Shown: positions 10,246 to 28,809 of the stretch, piece by piece | Numbering within the stretch: position 1 is the first letter of the stretch | Layout of the letters: each line of letters starts with the position of its first letter | NCBI GenBank assembly: GCA_036583965.1 | Contig: JAZBQD010000017.1 | Location: 22,726,385-22,790,384 of the forward strand | DNA: 64,000 bases | Direction of reading: 5' to 3' | Origin: Prunella strophiata | Lineage: Eukaryota > Chordata > Aves > Passeriformes > Prunellidae | Translations under genes and position numbers: made by a program | The notes under the pieces: generated by a model | What the model saw: only the letters and a program-made list of their open reading frames with translations | Told to the model about the DNA's origin: nothing | Database searches by the model: none

Positions 10246-10779
10246 TTGGAGGCTAAGATTAGTCCAACAGGGAATTAGAGGCAAAAGCCTCTCATCCAGT
10301 GTGCATGGCATAGACTGTGCCAGGAGATGATAATTCAGAGATCCAGGAGGGTGGGCTTTTGGTATAACTTCTCTAGAGACAGAGGAAATTAAACAGTGGT
10401 CTACCTTGCCTGGTCTCAGAGGACTCTCCTGTTGAAGGCTGAAGAGCAGCAGGTGCCAGTCACCACCACAGTGGTGCATGGGAGGTCATAAGGCTCCAAC
10501 CAAGACCCTGTAACTCCTACCCATGAGGTGGTTTGCTGGCTGGAGAGCCAAGGAGTGATCAGCAGGACCTGCCTACCCCTTAACATCCCCATATGACAAG
10601 TGTGAAAGTCTAATGGGGATGGAGACTAAGAGCAGATTATCATGGCCTGAGCCAATGCCACTGCTGAGTGCTGCTCACCCAACATTCTGGAGCTTCAATA
10701 CAAACATGAGTCAAAGGCATTCAAGTGCTGCCACCACTGACATTGCTGATGTGTTTTTCTAAATCCCTTTGGCAGCAGA

Positions 10780-11800
10780 GAGCTGGTCACAGTTTGTTTT
10801 TGCTTGGAGGGATGTCCAGTAGACCTGGAACTGACTGTGCCAGGGATGGAAGCACAGCTCCACCATCTGCCGTGGACTGATCCAGACTGCACGGGAGCAG
10901 GGTGAAGCTCCAGAACCCCTGGAATATACTGATGATATCTTTGTTTGGAGAAATATGCAGGAGAGGTTTTTGTGAAAGGAAAGAAAATCCAAATCCTTCT
11001 AAACTCCATTTTTTTCCATAAAATAGGGTAAGGTAAAGGGACCTTCATAGGACATGCAATTTTTAGGAGTAAAATGGCAAGATGGACATCACCAGATCCC
11101 AATGGACATTATTAATAGGAAACAGTGATGTGCCCACCAGCTACCTAGAAATAAACACCAGCTCTTTTAGGCACTGTGGGATTTTGGAGAATGAACATCT
11201 CAAATTAGTCTGATTGTAAGCTCCTTCTAGCATGTGACACAGAAGAGTGATTTTGAATGGGGCCCTGGGCAGCAGCAATCCTTTGAATATATCAAACAGG
11301 AGATAATTCATGGTGTATCCCTTGGGCCAGTCTGAATAGGGCAAGATATAAAAACTGTGCCTTATACTGCAGCTGAAGAGAATGGATCTTCCTGGGGTCT
11401 CTGAGAGAAAGCATAGCTGAGGCTCAATGCTGAACCCTAGGTTTTTGGAATTGGCAATACAGAGGACCTGAGGCCTATTAAACTCCAACTAAAAATGAGA
11501 TACAAGGCAGCTTATGGTGTCCAAGCCACTTGGGAGGTGATTGGTACTGAAGCACAGCTCCTCCTGGTATGCTGGTTGTACAATGGGCTAGATATTCAAT
11601 GGGGGGATCTCCTCTACGTATCATGCAACCAATGCTATATGGAGCAAGTAGGTTGCATTGCTTGCACAACGAGCTTGGATAGGAAACCTCATCATCCAGG
11701 AATTTTAGAATTGACCATGGACTGACCAGAAGGCAAAGATTTGGGAATGTCACCAGAAGGAGAGGTAATATGTGGTGGAGAGGCCCCACTAAGTAATATA
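10780..11800 (+). pseudogene. ERV reverse transcriptase remnant
   Basis: The polymerase active-site box reads Y-T-D-D at 10925..10936, followed by Ile-Phe-Val. Downstream segments fit the thumb and connection part of a retroviral polymerase but lie in several frames with stops. Thr at the second position is unusual for this box and is one base change from Ile. Inactive. Confidence 0.75.
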
Positions 11801-11929
11801 TTACCAGAAAGGAAGGAGCAATATGCCTTTTTTATTTGGGTCCTTGCTGTCCTCGTAGGAAAGCACCAGAGATGGAAAGTGGCTGTATGGAGTCCCCCAC
11901 AACAAGTTTCAGAAAGAAGAAGGTGAATG

Positions 11930-12110
11930 GAGTCAGTTTGCAGAGCTGGAAGCCATCCAGCTAGCCTTTGAAATGCTGAATGAGAGAAATGGCTGATGCT
12001 TTATACTGATTCACAGGTAGTGGCAAACACCCTGTGGGGGTGGCTCTAGTAATGGAAGCAGAATAATTGGCAGCGTAGGGGTAAACCCATCTGAGCTGCT
12101 GCATTGTGGC
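11930..12110 (+). pseudogene. ERV RNase H remnant
   Basis: A Glu-Leu-Glu-Ala stretch lies near 11943, followed by Tyr-Thr-Asp-Ser at 12002..12013, matching the second and third acidic positions of retroviral RNase H. A stop lies between them, so the domain is broken. Confidence 0.7.
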
Positions 12111-12269
12111 AAGATATTGCTGCCCGGATGGAGAGCCTGGTTGTGAAGGTGCATCACATACCCAAGCTCTGGACCACTGAAGAACATCAGAATAACCAGC
12201 AGGTGGATCAGGCTTCCAGGACTCAGGAGTCTTAGGTGGACCTGGACTGGCAACTCAAGGGTAAATTAT

Positions 12270-13118
12270 TTCTAGCTTGGTGGGCCTGTGACACCTTGGG
12301 ACACCAAGGAAGAGATGCAACATAGAGATGGATTTGGGATTGAGAGGTGGACTTAACCAAGGACACGGGTTATCCATGAATGTGAAACATGAGCTGCCAT
12401 AAAGCAGACCAGGCAGGTAAAACCTCTTTGGTATGGAGGATGATGCCTGAAGCATAAATATGAGGAGGCCTGGCAGATTGAGCATATCATGCCCCCCTAA
12501 ATCTGTGATGGCAAGTGCCATGTGCTTACAGTGGTGGAACCAGCCACAGGATGGCTGGGGACATGCCCTGTGCCTCATGCCACTGCCTGGAACACCATCC
12601 TGGGCCTGGAAAAGCAAGTCCTGTGGCAACATGGCACCCCAGAAAGATCTGAATTAGACAGTGGAACTTCCTTCCTAAACATCCTCGTAGACATTTGGGC
12701 CAAAGAACATGGCATTGAGTGGATATATCATTCCCTATCGTGTACCAGCCTCTGGAAAGAACAAATTATGTAATGGACTGTTAAAGACTACACTGAGAGC
12801 AATGGGTGGTGGGACATTCAAATGTTGGGATACACATTTAGCAAAGGCCACCTGGTTAGATACCAGAGGATCTGCCAGCCAGGCTGGCCCTGCCCAAAGT
12901 TTTTACGTGTAGAAGGGGATAAATTTCCTCTAGTGCATACTAAAAACACGCTGGAGAAAATGGTCTGGGTTATTCCTGCCCCAGGCAAAGGCAAACCCAT
13001 CTGTGGGATAGCTTTTGCTCAAGGACCCAGGTGCACTTGGTGGGTAATGTTGGAGGATGGGAAAGTCCTGTGTGTGCTTCAAGGTGATTTGATTTTAGGT
13101 GAAAATAGCCAGAGTTAA
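12270..13118 (+). pseudogene. ERV integrase remnant
   Basis: An N-terminal GHQG-type zinc-binding piece lies near 12297. The catalytic core follows in the open stretch 12522..12773, and the C-terminal part in 12822..13118. A frameshift and a stop near 12770 separate core and C-terminal part, and another break precedes the core. This is the best preserved part of the provirus. No envelope frame follows. Confidence 0.8.
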
Positions 13119-13629
13119 AATGTATGATGTTTGTCTCTATGCAATGCTCTTATTACCACTTCTGTGTGTAAAAGTGGTAATAATAACTGCATGTGTTTCA
13201 CCTCACAGAGCACCTCAGGACATCGATCCTCATCACAACTGTTCTGGGGATCTGAGCCTGACTTCCCTCTGATCATCACATTCACAAAAATGAACTTCGA
13301 TAAAACCACCAAGTGCAGCAGTACTGGGATCAGAATTGGCTCCAATGTGCAGCATGCAACAAACCAACATCTCATACCATCTTTTCTGCTTGAAAGACTC
13401 TCACCAAGGATGAAGGCCAAAGTCATGGATTAAATATGACAATTTAATAATTGTCAATAAACATTTTTTAATTGTGTGGATGTTTTATGAACCCTTAAAC
13501 AGACTGTTCCATTGACTAAGAGAATGATGTTTGTGTATCTATCAAAACAGATAAATAGGGAAGGTGATGGGATATTGGGGAGTGTGAAATTTGACATAAT
13601 CCAGATGATATGGAATAAGCAGTGGGTAT
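13119..13629 (+). other. Region between integrase and 3' LTR
   Basis: About 510 bases with one open stretch (13131..13433) that I do not recognise. No envelope-like hydrophobic anchor or furin-like site was seen. No clean polypurine tract is visible directly before the LTR at 13630. Confidence 0.45.
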
Positions 13630-14157
13630 TGTCCTGATTACAGCTAGGGTAATTCCTTCTCAGTAGCTTTACAGTGCTGTGTTTTCAATTCAGAATGAGA
13701 ATGGTGCTGATAACACAGCAATATTTTGGTTTTTGCGAAGTTGTGTTTATGCAAAGTCAAGGACTTTTCCCCTTCCTTGTCTCATGCTCTGCCAGTGAGA
13801 AGATATTAAAAAAAAAATCCAAACCAGACTGGGAGGGAGCATAGCTGGGACAAACGACTTAAACTGACCAAGGGGATATTCCACACCAGAGAACATCATG
13901 CCTGGTATTTAAACTGGGGGGTTACCCAGAAGGCCGGCAGATCTAGGTACAGTGGCTGGTGAGCAACTGCATCATGCATCACTTGTTTATTATTTCCCAT
14001 TATTACTGTATTTTCAATTATTAAACTGTTCTTATCTCAACATACAAGTTTTACTTTGACTCTCGTCGCCATTCTACCAGGGTGGGGAGAAAAGAGAGGG
14101 GAGTTGAACAAACGGCTACAAAGTGTTTCATCTCCGGCTGGGCATAAACCTACAACA
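13630..14157 (+). mobile_element. ERV-L-like 3' LTR
   Basis: Starts TGTCCTGATTACAGC and carries the same block series as the other two LTRs (GTAATTCCTTCTCAGTAGC, GCTGATAACACAGC, CAAGGGGATATTCCACACC, TGAGCAACTGCATCATGCATCACTTG, TTTCAATTATTAAACTGTTCTTATCTCAACA). Unlike the 6787 copy it keeps the distal part (GGCTGGGCATAAACC) and ends in ACA at 14157. Followed by CATGT. Confidence 0.85.
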
Positions 14158-15389
14158 CATGTTTTTGAATATATTATTTTAAACAGAAAACTGAAACAAC
14201 ATTTCAAGAATGTGCAAAAGGTCAGGAGTAGCAAGTTCAACACCTGTGCTCCTAGAACCAGTCTTCACAGAAGGCAGCTAACAAGGCAGTGTTTTCAGCA
14301 ATTTCCTTCTAAAGAACTCACTTTTACAAGTGTGATGACAGGAGAGAGAGACTGTGCTCCCATCTTTCCTTCTCCAGTAAAATTACTGAAGAGAAATAAG
14401 GTAGCAGAATCCCTTTTACCACCAAATCTGACCTGGGTTGTTACAGAGCAAACCACAGACTGCTGTTATGCATTATTTATTCTAAGTACTCAGAGGTCTG
14501 ATCAGAAGAGATAAATGTAATGAATACTTAAGATTTAGAATTTAAAACTAATTAAGTCTGCATATATAAACTTTTATTTACATAAGGCATCAAAATTGCC
14601 CTTTTTAACAAAAGGGTCATTTTTCCCTTTAACCAATACTTTGGTGAAAGAAATGTCACATTTAATAAACTAATATTCACTGGTATACTTGTTCTGAACA
14701 AGCAGGTATAATCCAATGTACAAGATGAAAAACCACAAAATATCCAAGCATACTGTTTCATTAATCACTCTGTAGAACAAAGAATTACGGCTTGTTTGCA
14801 TCACAATGATGATCAATCATGCATCATTTATTCCCACAAAGAATAAAATCCATTTCCAAGTGAAGCAGGAATAGCAGTAGTCTGGTATAATCCCCATATT
14901 GTCTACATGAAAAACAACCAATTTGGCATCTTAGAAATTAGATTGAAAAGTAGGCAGAAAGAGAGGAAAACATAAAATGGCCCTTGCTTCAGAATCCTTT
15001 ATAAGCATTTTCAGTTTCCACTTACAGAAACCCTTCAACTTAAAAGAGGAAAACTGGGACTTGTCAAGGTTTGAACTAAAAACTTTTTTAGAAAGACTAG
15101 AGTTATGGTTTCATTGATGATGAATATGAAATATCTAGCAAAAATACATTGTTTGGAATAATGAATTCCACACTGATATCCCCAAGTAAATGGCATATAT
15201 ACATTAGGCTGAGCCTGTTTTAATAGGTCTGATTTATAAAAATGGTAAACCTGTATTATGCTTCCGCCTGATGTAATAGTTCCTGAGTTTTAGATCACTG
15301 CTAAGCCACAGCAGACAAAACTCTCAATGATGTAATGAAAAGTATTGCAAATCACTTTCAGCAATAGCACACATTTTGTTCAGTAACTT
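14158..15389 (-). other. DNAJC25 3' flank with candidate polyadenylation signals
   Basis: On the minus strand AATAAA occurs at 14832..14827 (about 560 nt after the DNAJC25 stop) and at 14578..14573 (about 810 nt). Either could end the transcript; the sequence alone does not decide. No other gene was recognised. An open frame at 14056..14514 starts in the LTR and has no support. Confidence 0.5.
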
Positions 15390-22570
<7,181 letters not shown>

Positions 22571-22584
22571 AGGTGATCGTGACC

Positions 22585-23121
22585 CCTGAACTCAGTCCTG
22601 GTGAGGCCGTATCTGAGCTGCTGTGTTCAGCTCTGAGCTTCACAGCTCGACAAAAGCACGGAGATACTGGAAGGGGTCCAGAGGAGGCCACAAGGGTGAT
22701 TTGAGGTCTGAAGCATTTTCCTCATGAAAATGGAGGAGCTGGCCACTGCAGGAGCTGGGCCTGTTCAGTCTGAAGAGACGACTGAGAGGGGATTTCATTA
22801 ATGCATATAAATATCTCAAAGGCAGATGCCAAGAGGATGGTGCCAGACTTTTCAGTGGTTCTCAGCGATAGTATGAGGAGCAAAGGCCATAAGCACAAGA
22901 AGTTCCACCTCAACATGAGGAAGAACTTTACACTGAGAGTGTCAAAGCACTGGGACAGGCTGCTCAGGGAAGTCAGAGAGTCTCCCTGTCTGCAGGTATT
23001 CAAAACCCACCTGAACACATTCCTGTGCCACATGCTTTAGGTGACCCTTGCCTTGGCAGGGGAGTTGGAGTGGGGGATCTCCAGATGTCCCTTCCAACTC
23101 CAACGATTCCGTGATTCTTCC
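22585..23121 (+). mobile_element. CR1 LINE 3' portion
   Basis: It contains the conserved 3' region of bird CR1 (GGAGCTGGCCACTGCAGGAG, AGAGGGGATTTCATTAATGC, CCACCTCAACATGAGGAAGA, then a CAGGCTGCTCAGG block and TCCCTTCCAACTCCAACGATT near the end). It finishes with a CGATTCCGTGATTCTT tail at about 23121. 5'-truncated. Confidence 0.85.
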
Positions 23122-23370
23122 AAGGAAGAAAGCTTTGAAGTACTTTCTAAGCCTGTGCCTGGTTTAGGCTTGTTCCTGGCTGAGGGTCTGACTGAGAGCT
23201 CAGGGTCTGACCGCATGTCATACAGGGTCCAACACAGTAACTGGCTCCATGTTGGGAACTGCCCGGTGCACCGCCTCCATGGCACGGAATAGTGAACACT
23301 CCTCCTGCTGGTGCCCAAAAACACAATTGATAGGTGACCTCATCTATGTCTAGAAGTATCCTAAGGGATG
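23122..23370. other. Spacer between two CR1 copies
   Basis: About 250 bases with no element or gene recognised. Confidence 0.4.
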
Positions 23371-23600
23371 GTGACATGGTTCCACCTGGACATGAAGAAT
23401 TTCTTTACTGTGCAGGTGACTGCACACTGGAACAGATTGCCCAAAGAGGTTGTGGAGTCTCCATCACGTAAGAGATTCAAGAACTGTCTGGATGCAATCC
23501 TGTGCCATGTTTCCTAGGGTGGCCCTGCTTGAGCAGGGAGGTTAGACCAGATATCCTTCCAGCCTGACCCATTCTGTGATTCTGAGTGATTCTGTGTGCA
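23371..23600 (+). mobile_element. Second CR1 LINE 3' fragment
   Basis: Blocks like those in the 22585 copy (GACATGAAGAATTTCTTTACTG, a CACTGGAACAGATTGCCC block, GAGCAGGGAGGTTAGACCAG) followed by the octamer tail ATTCTGTGATTCTGAGTGATTC. It is a separate insertion on the same strand. Confidence 0.8.
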
Positions 23601-24046
23601 CAGCTCCATGAAATGGTGGCTTTGACAGCAGCTCTGCCACCTGTGATGTCCTGTACCCAAAGACTTCTCCTGGAAAGGAGAATTACATCTCTGCTCTGGT
23701 GTAACCAGCAGGAATATCACTTCAGTGTTGGACCTTTCTTAGGAAAGCAGATATGGGCTTGATGTGCTGCAAACATTCACCACAAAAATGCTCAGCTCAT
23801 CCGAAAGCATGTGCTGTTCTTAAAGCTAGAAATGAGTATGCCTGCCATGTGGCTGGTCTCCTCCTCTGCCTGTCTCCTTTCTGCAATAATAAATGCTTAT
23901 AATTTCCATCAGTTGTGGATGGGTCCCAAATCTGCTTCATGAAAAAAAAAAAAAACCAAAAAAACCGTGCCCCCTCTTTGCAGCTCATCAGAGCCCAGCC
24001 TCTCAGCACTGGAGACTGTGAGTCAACTCCTCAGACCTTAAAAACT

Positions 24047-24636
24047 TGTGGTGGGTTGACCTGGGCTGGGTGACTAGTGCCCACCCAGCTGCTCTATCAC
24101 TTCCCCTTCTCAGCTGGATGGGAGAGAGAGAATAAGATGGAAAATGACTTGTTCATTGAGATCAGGCAGTTTACTAAAGCAAAAGCGAAAATTTATGCAC
24201 ACACAAGTAAAGATGAAGAAAATAATTTTATTCTTTACTTCCCATCCACAAGACACATCTGGCCATTTCCTGGGGAGTGGGACTTCAGGATTGTAGAGAT
24301 TGCTTTGGAATGCAAACACTGTAAAAAAAATTAATGCCCCCTGTTCCTCCTTTCTCCCTCAGCTTTTGTATCTGAGCTGACATCATATGCCATGGGATAT
24401 GGCTTTGGTCAGTTTGGGTCAGCTGGGCTGGTTGTGTCCCCTCCCAGGATCTTGCCCTCCCCCAGCCCCCTTGATGGAGGGAGGAATGTTGCAGAGACAG
24501 CGCTGATTCTGTGCCAGTGCTGCTCAGCAGTAGCCAAAACACTGGTGTGTTATCAGCACCTTTCCAATTATCAGTGCAAAGTACAGCAAGGTGAGTTCTG
24601 CTGTGGGGGAAATGAACTCCAGTTCAGCCAGAAACA
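24047..24636 (-). mobile_element. Avian ERV LTR, probably solo
   Basis: Begins TGTGGTGGGTTGACC, a familiar avian LTR terminus, and ends near AGAAACA at 24636, giving TG...CA ends. An AATAAA on the minus strand at 24232..24227 suggests the element reads on the minus strand. No internal ERV sequence adjoins it. The flanks AAACT and TTGCA do not match, so either a boundary is misplaced or the duplication has decayed. Confidence 0.7.
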
Positions 24637-25227
24637 TTGCACAGATGTAGCAAAAATGGTGCACAGAAGCTTTTGTCACCTTTTTTTTCCTGACTCGAGG
24701 AACAAGCTAGTCCTCTGACACCTGTCGCTTGAACTCACGTCCGCCGTGGGACTGGCCCTGGCGCTTTAGGGATCCGTCCCCAGCTGCTCCCGTGCCGCCT
24801 GCAGGAAGCAGCAGGGGAGGTGGGGAGCGGGCGCCACGCTGTCTGCTTCCAGAGGTGCCCCGGCGACGCCTCGGCTGGGACGTTATGCCAAGGTGCTCCT
24901 TACAGAGATCACGTATGGCATGGCAGAGTTTGGGGGAAAGACGCGGTGTGGTGCTCCGTCTGAGTGACCCCAGGACGGCAGGGGAGAAGCTCTGCGGAGC
25001 AGCTTTATCCCTTCGGGAAAGGGCTTTGGAATTGAGGCTCGGCAGCGCCGCCCGTGGCGGGGGGCGTGGCCGTGCCGCTCGGTGGGCGGGGCCTTTCCCG
25101 GCAGTGGGCGGGGCTCTCCGCCCTCCCCCTGCTAGCGCCCCCACGGCCGCGCGGCGGCGCCCTACGCCGCTCCCGGCCCGGCCCGTCCCTGCGCCGCCGT
25201 GCCGAGCGCGGAGCCGGCGCGGCCGCC

Positions 25228-25249
25228 ATGGAGGTCAGCGCGGACTCCG
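25228..25249 (+). CDS. ECPAS: ECPAS candidate first coding exon (upstream ATG)
   Basis: ATG in a strong context (GCCGCCATGG), codes MEVSADS plus one base, then donor GGTCAGT. Splicing to the acceptor at 25571 continues in frame into the ATG at 25579, giving a 10-residue extension before MAAAAQDEL. If this exon is only 5' UTR, translation starts at 25579 instead. The splice pair and phase are seen; use of this ATG is inferred. Confidence 0.65.
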
Positions 25250-28200
25250 GTCAGTGCTGCCCCCGTAAACCTCCTCCTCCTCGGGGCCCGCCGGGCGGGG
25301 CGGCGGCGGCGGGGCCGGGCCGTGTGCGCGACGGGGGCGGGCGGTAGGGACGGCAGCTCTCTCTAAATATAAACTGGCGGTGACAGAAGAGCGGGAGCTT
25401 GCCACTGTCGAGGGGAGCCGCCGGGAGCAGGAGGAGGAGGAGGGGGTGGAAGAGGTGGAGAGGGAGGAGGGGGAGGAGGAGGAGGAGAGACGCCGCCGCC
25501 GGCCCGGTGCCGGTGCCGGAGAGGGGTGGGAGGCGCGGGGCGTCTCTCGCCGCCTCCCCTCCCTCCCCAGCCGGCAACATGGCCGCGGCCGCCCAGGACG
25601 AGCTCAGTAAGTGCTCGCGGCGCAGGGACTCGCAGCGGGGGCTGGCGGGCGGGCGGGCGGACGGACGGCCGAGCCAGGGTTTCCCCTCAACGGGTCTCCT
25701 CTGCGGTGGGCCCCGGCCCCCCGCCCGGCCGGGCGGTGACGGCAGCGGGGCCGGACCGGCCGCGGGAGCCATCTCGGGAAGCGGAAACCGGGAGCAGCGG
25801 CATCCCCGGCCCCTCCGCGGACACGCCGGCTGCGTGACCTTGCGGGCAGGTGGCGGCGGCTCCTGGTCGGGACGGAGCCTGGGCTCGCCGGGACCACCGG
25901 CTCCGGGAGAGGGGCCTCCGCCCACCGCTCCTGTACGGGCGCTGGCGGCAGCGCCTCTGCCCGTCGGCGCTCTCGCCCCGCGCTGTGCGGATGCCGCGTT
26001 TGAGCCACAGCAGCGGTGTGAGCACCGCGCCGGCTGGCACGTCCAGGGGCGGGCTCACCCGGCCCCCTGAGGTGCTGTGCCGGGCCGCGGGTACGGGAGC
26101 GCATCGCGGCCGCCCCTGCGGCGCTCGGCACATGACCGGAGGTGCCGCTGCCGCCGAGCTCTCGAGACAGCGGAGCTCGGCCCTGCCTTCTTGCCACCTC
26201 CAAAAGCCTTTCTCAGAGACTCTGGGAAAGCACCCGATCAGCTGCTCTTTGGAGAAGCTAATGGAACTTCAAAAAAAGCGGTTTCTCTTCCCTTGCTTTT
26301 CCTGGCCTGGCATAAAGATAGTTCTAATCTGTGAAGAGTTAATAGCAAGATAGCATATGACTCAGCCAAATGAGAGGGCCTTTGGTTGCCCTGAAATAGT
26401 ACTTGGCAGTCGTCAGAGAGAAAGGGCAGAAGAAATACTTTGAGCATATTTGAGCACTATTGGCTTTCAGTACTAAAGAATTTCTGTGTGCTGTTTCTTC
26501 ATTTGTTGTTTATTTTTTTCGTTGTTGCTGTTGGTTTTTTTGGTTTTTTTTTTTTTTTTTAATTGTGAGCTTCTGTGTAGGCAACATCCTCATTCTGCTC
26601 TCTATCAGATGTTACTGGAACTAGGCTGAGTGATATGATAATGGTGGGACGTCCCTTTTGTAGCCAAGGTCCCATGGTGGAGTAGAGGAGAATCTTGGTC
26701 CTGTACTGATGCTAGAACTGGAGGACCCAAATGCCAAGATATTTTTTCCATTGACACCTGGGATAAATAGATGTAAGGACAGTGAAAGCTCTCACTGCTG
26801 CTGTCATCCAAGAGATTCTGTTGTTACATTTACAATACTATCATGATTCCCCTTGGTGAAACCAGTCATTGTGAGATCTCTTCCTTGTAACTCCTTGGCT
26901 TTTATCTATGTGTAATCTAACTTTCCAGGCTCCAGATCTGATCCTAAAAAAATTAGTCCTTAGCCATGCACCTGTTGCTACACAGCCGTTTCTCTTAAGA
27001 TGGACTAAAAAGACAAATATCCCTAGACTGAGATTTACATTAATAATTACATTATGTCATTCAGGTTATTTGACCACGACATCCTTCAAAAATGAGAGAG
27101 TTTTATTGGTTTGCTTAAAAATCTTTTCTTTGGGTGGGAGGAGGAATCTCTTTTTGGAAATTTCTTTTTGTTTAGTTTGGGTTTTTTGTGGTACCTCTCT
27201 GTCACTGAATAGAAAGTACTGTAATCTTAAATGAAAAATTAATTAAAGCTAATGGAAGAAAGAGTAACTTCATGTAGAAAAAGAGAGGGAAACTAAGCCT
27301 CTATGTGGGTTTGCTGTCTTTTGATACATTCAAATAGTTAAATTTCAGCATATTTGGAAAGAAATCCTTTCTTTTACAGTATGATGACTAGTCCCGAAGT
27401 AAGGAAAATAATTACCATTAGTTTTAGATTGGAAAACCACGTTTCCTGCTGTATATTCACATGGCTGTAGGAAGCTTTCATCTATAGCCCCCGTCAAACA
27501 TGGAAATTTTGTGTAAATGCTGTGTAAATGCTTCTTGTTTTAGAGGACATGTTGTTTGAAGGCAGCATAAGATACGGCAGTTTAAAAATTAATGCAAAAT
27601 CAGGAAATTGGCCCTAAAGCCACAAGAGCTGAGATCCAAGAGAGGCAAGTTAATCTTGAGTAATAGTAGTCATCCATTGAAATGGAGAACCTGTGCCTGG
27701 AATATTGCAAATTGCAACATGGGTTGTGGTGTACTATTAGAGCTTTTACGTAAGCTTTTCTATAAAATGAAAGAATAGAATGGGAAAAAAACATAATATA
27801 TCCCTCCTCCAACAGTCCTTCCCAGCCTTTTCCAGTCAAATCTTGTAAAACAACGTGGCCTGTTTGTACAAATGCTCCCTTAAGTTATTTGGTTGTAGGC
27901 ACACAAGGGGTTACTGGGAGAGACAAGAATAGCACCAGCAAATCCTGACTCACTGTGTGCTGCTATAATCATACTAGTTATATTTTCTCCCAGAGTCTAA
28001 TAACGTTTGAACAAGAATTTGACTCCTGTTTTAGTAGTTGCACAGCAGATGAGAGTTTTATTCTTCTGCATGTAGAATCATGAAGAAAGAATTGCTTAGT
28101 TCTAGAGAGACAAAAAGGGTGTGTTCGAGCTTTTTTTTTAAAAACCTGCCCCTAAAACTACCCCTGCCATCCAGGAGGTGAAATTGAAATGCTTTTGTAC

Positions 28201-28762
28201 CCAGAACTCTTTATTTGATGTAGGGCCCTTTGGAGAAAATGTGGGGGGGATGCTTGTGCATGTAATGCTTCTACAGTGTTCAGGTAATAGAGGAGGGTCT
28301 CAGGTGTTTTTGTCTGATTTACTGAAACCATTGTAGAGGTTATGTATTTTGTAGCAGTTCTACCAATCTGTCAAACTGATAGTTCTCAGGAAAGTGAAGA
28401 TAAATTCTGACTTCATGCACAGATCTGCTCTGTTTTGCAGAGGACTCAGATACTCTTTTTAGTTCCTCAGATGTTTTGTGGTTCACAGTCAGACTGTGAA
28501 GTACAGCTGGTTTGATATGTCCTAGCCCCAGCAGTTTCTTGAGTCAGTTTTCATAAAAGGAAGGATGTGTGTTTTACTCAATACTCCGCTACACAAATGT
28601 GCATTGCTGAGGGGTCTGTGTGGAATAACTGGTGTGCTGTACGTAATATCTATAAATGCCAGAGGGAACTGATTTGAAATGGAACTGTGCTTGGCTGAAC
28701 TGAGAGATTTCTGTGATAAAAATACAGATATACAGTGGCATAGCTACCTCAGTAAAGCCAGG

Positions 28763-28809
<47 letters not shown>

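Larger units (their letters stand above)
8541..13118 (+). mobile_element. Decayed ERV-L-like provirus, internal gag-pro-pol region
   Basis: Segments in the order gag-like, protease, reverse transcriptase, RNase H and integrase are present on the plus strand, separated by stops and frame changes. No envelope segment was recognised between the integrase and the 3' LTR, which fits the env-less ERV-L group. The order and the flanking LTR family suggest ERV-L; subfamily assignment would need a repeat library. The copy is dead: none of the domains is carried by one continuous frame. Confidence 0.85.
25020..26170 (+). promoter_or_regulatory. CpG island and promoter of ECPAS
   Basis: CpG-dense sequence spanning both 5' exons of ECPAS. 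Two identical GC boxes GGGCGGGGC lie at 25084..25092 and 25106..25114, 22 bp apart, about 115-145 bp upstream of the first ATG. No TATA box was seen, as is common for housekeeping genes. Long open frames on both strands here are composition artefacts. Confidence 0.85.

Noticed and set aside
13131..13433. Possible envelope or accessory frame after the ERV integrase
   Set aside because: No signal peptide, membrane anchor or other envelope feature, and no family match.
24707..26353. Long frames on both strands around the ECPAS 5' exons
   Set aside because: CpG-island composition. Only the two short spliced exons continue into the conserved protein.
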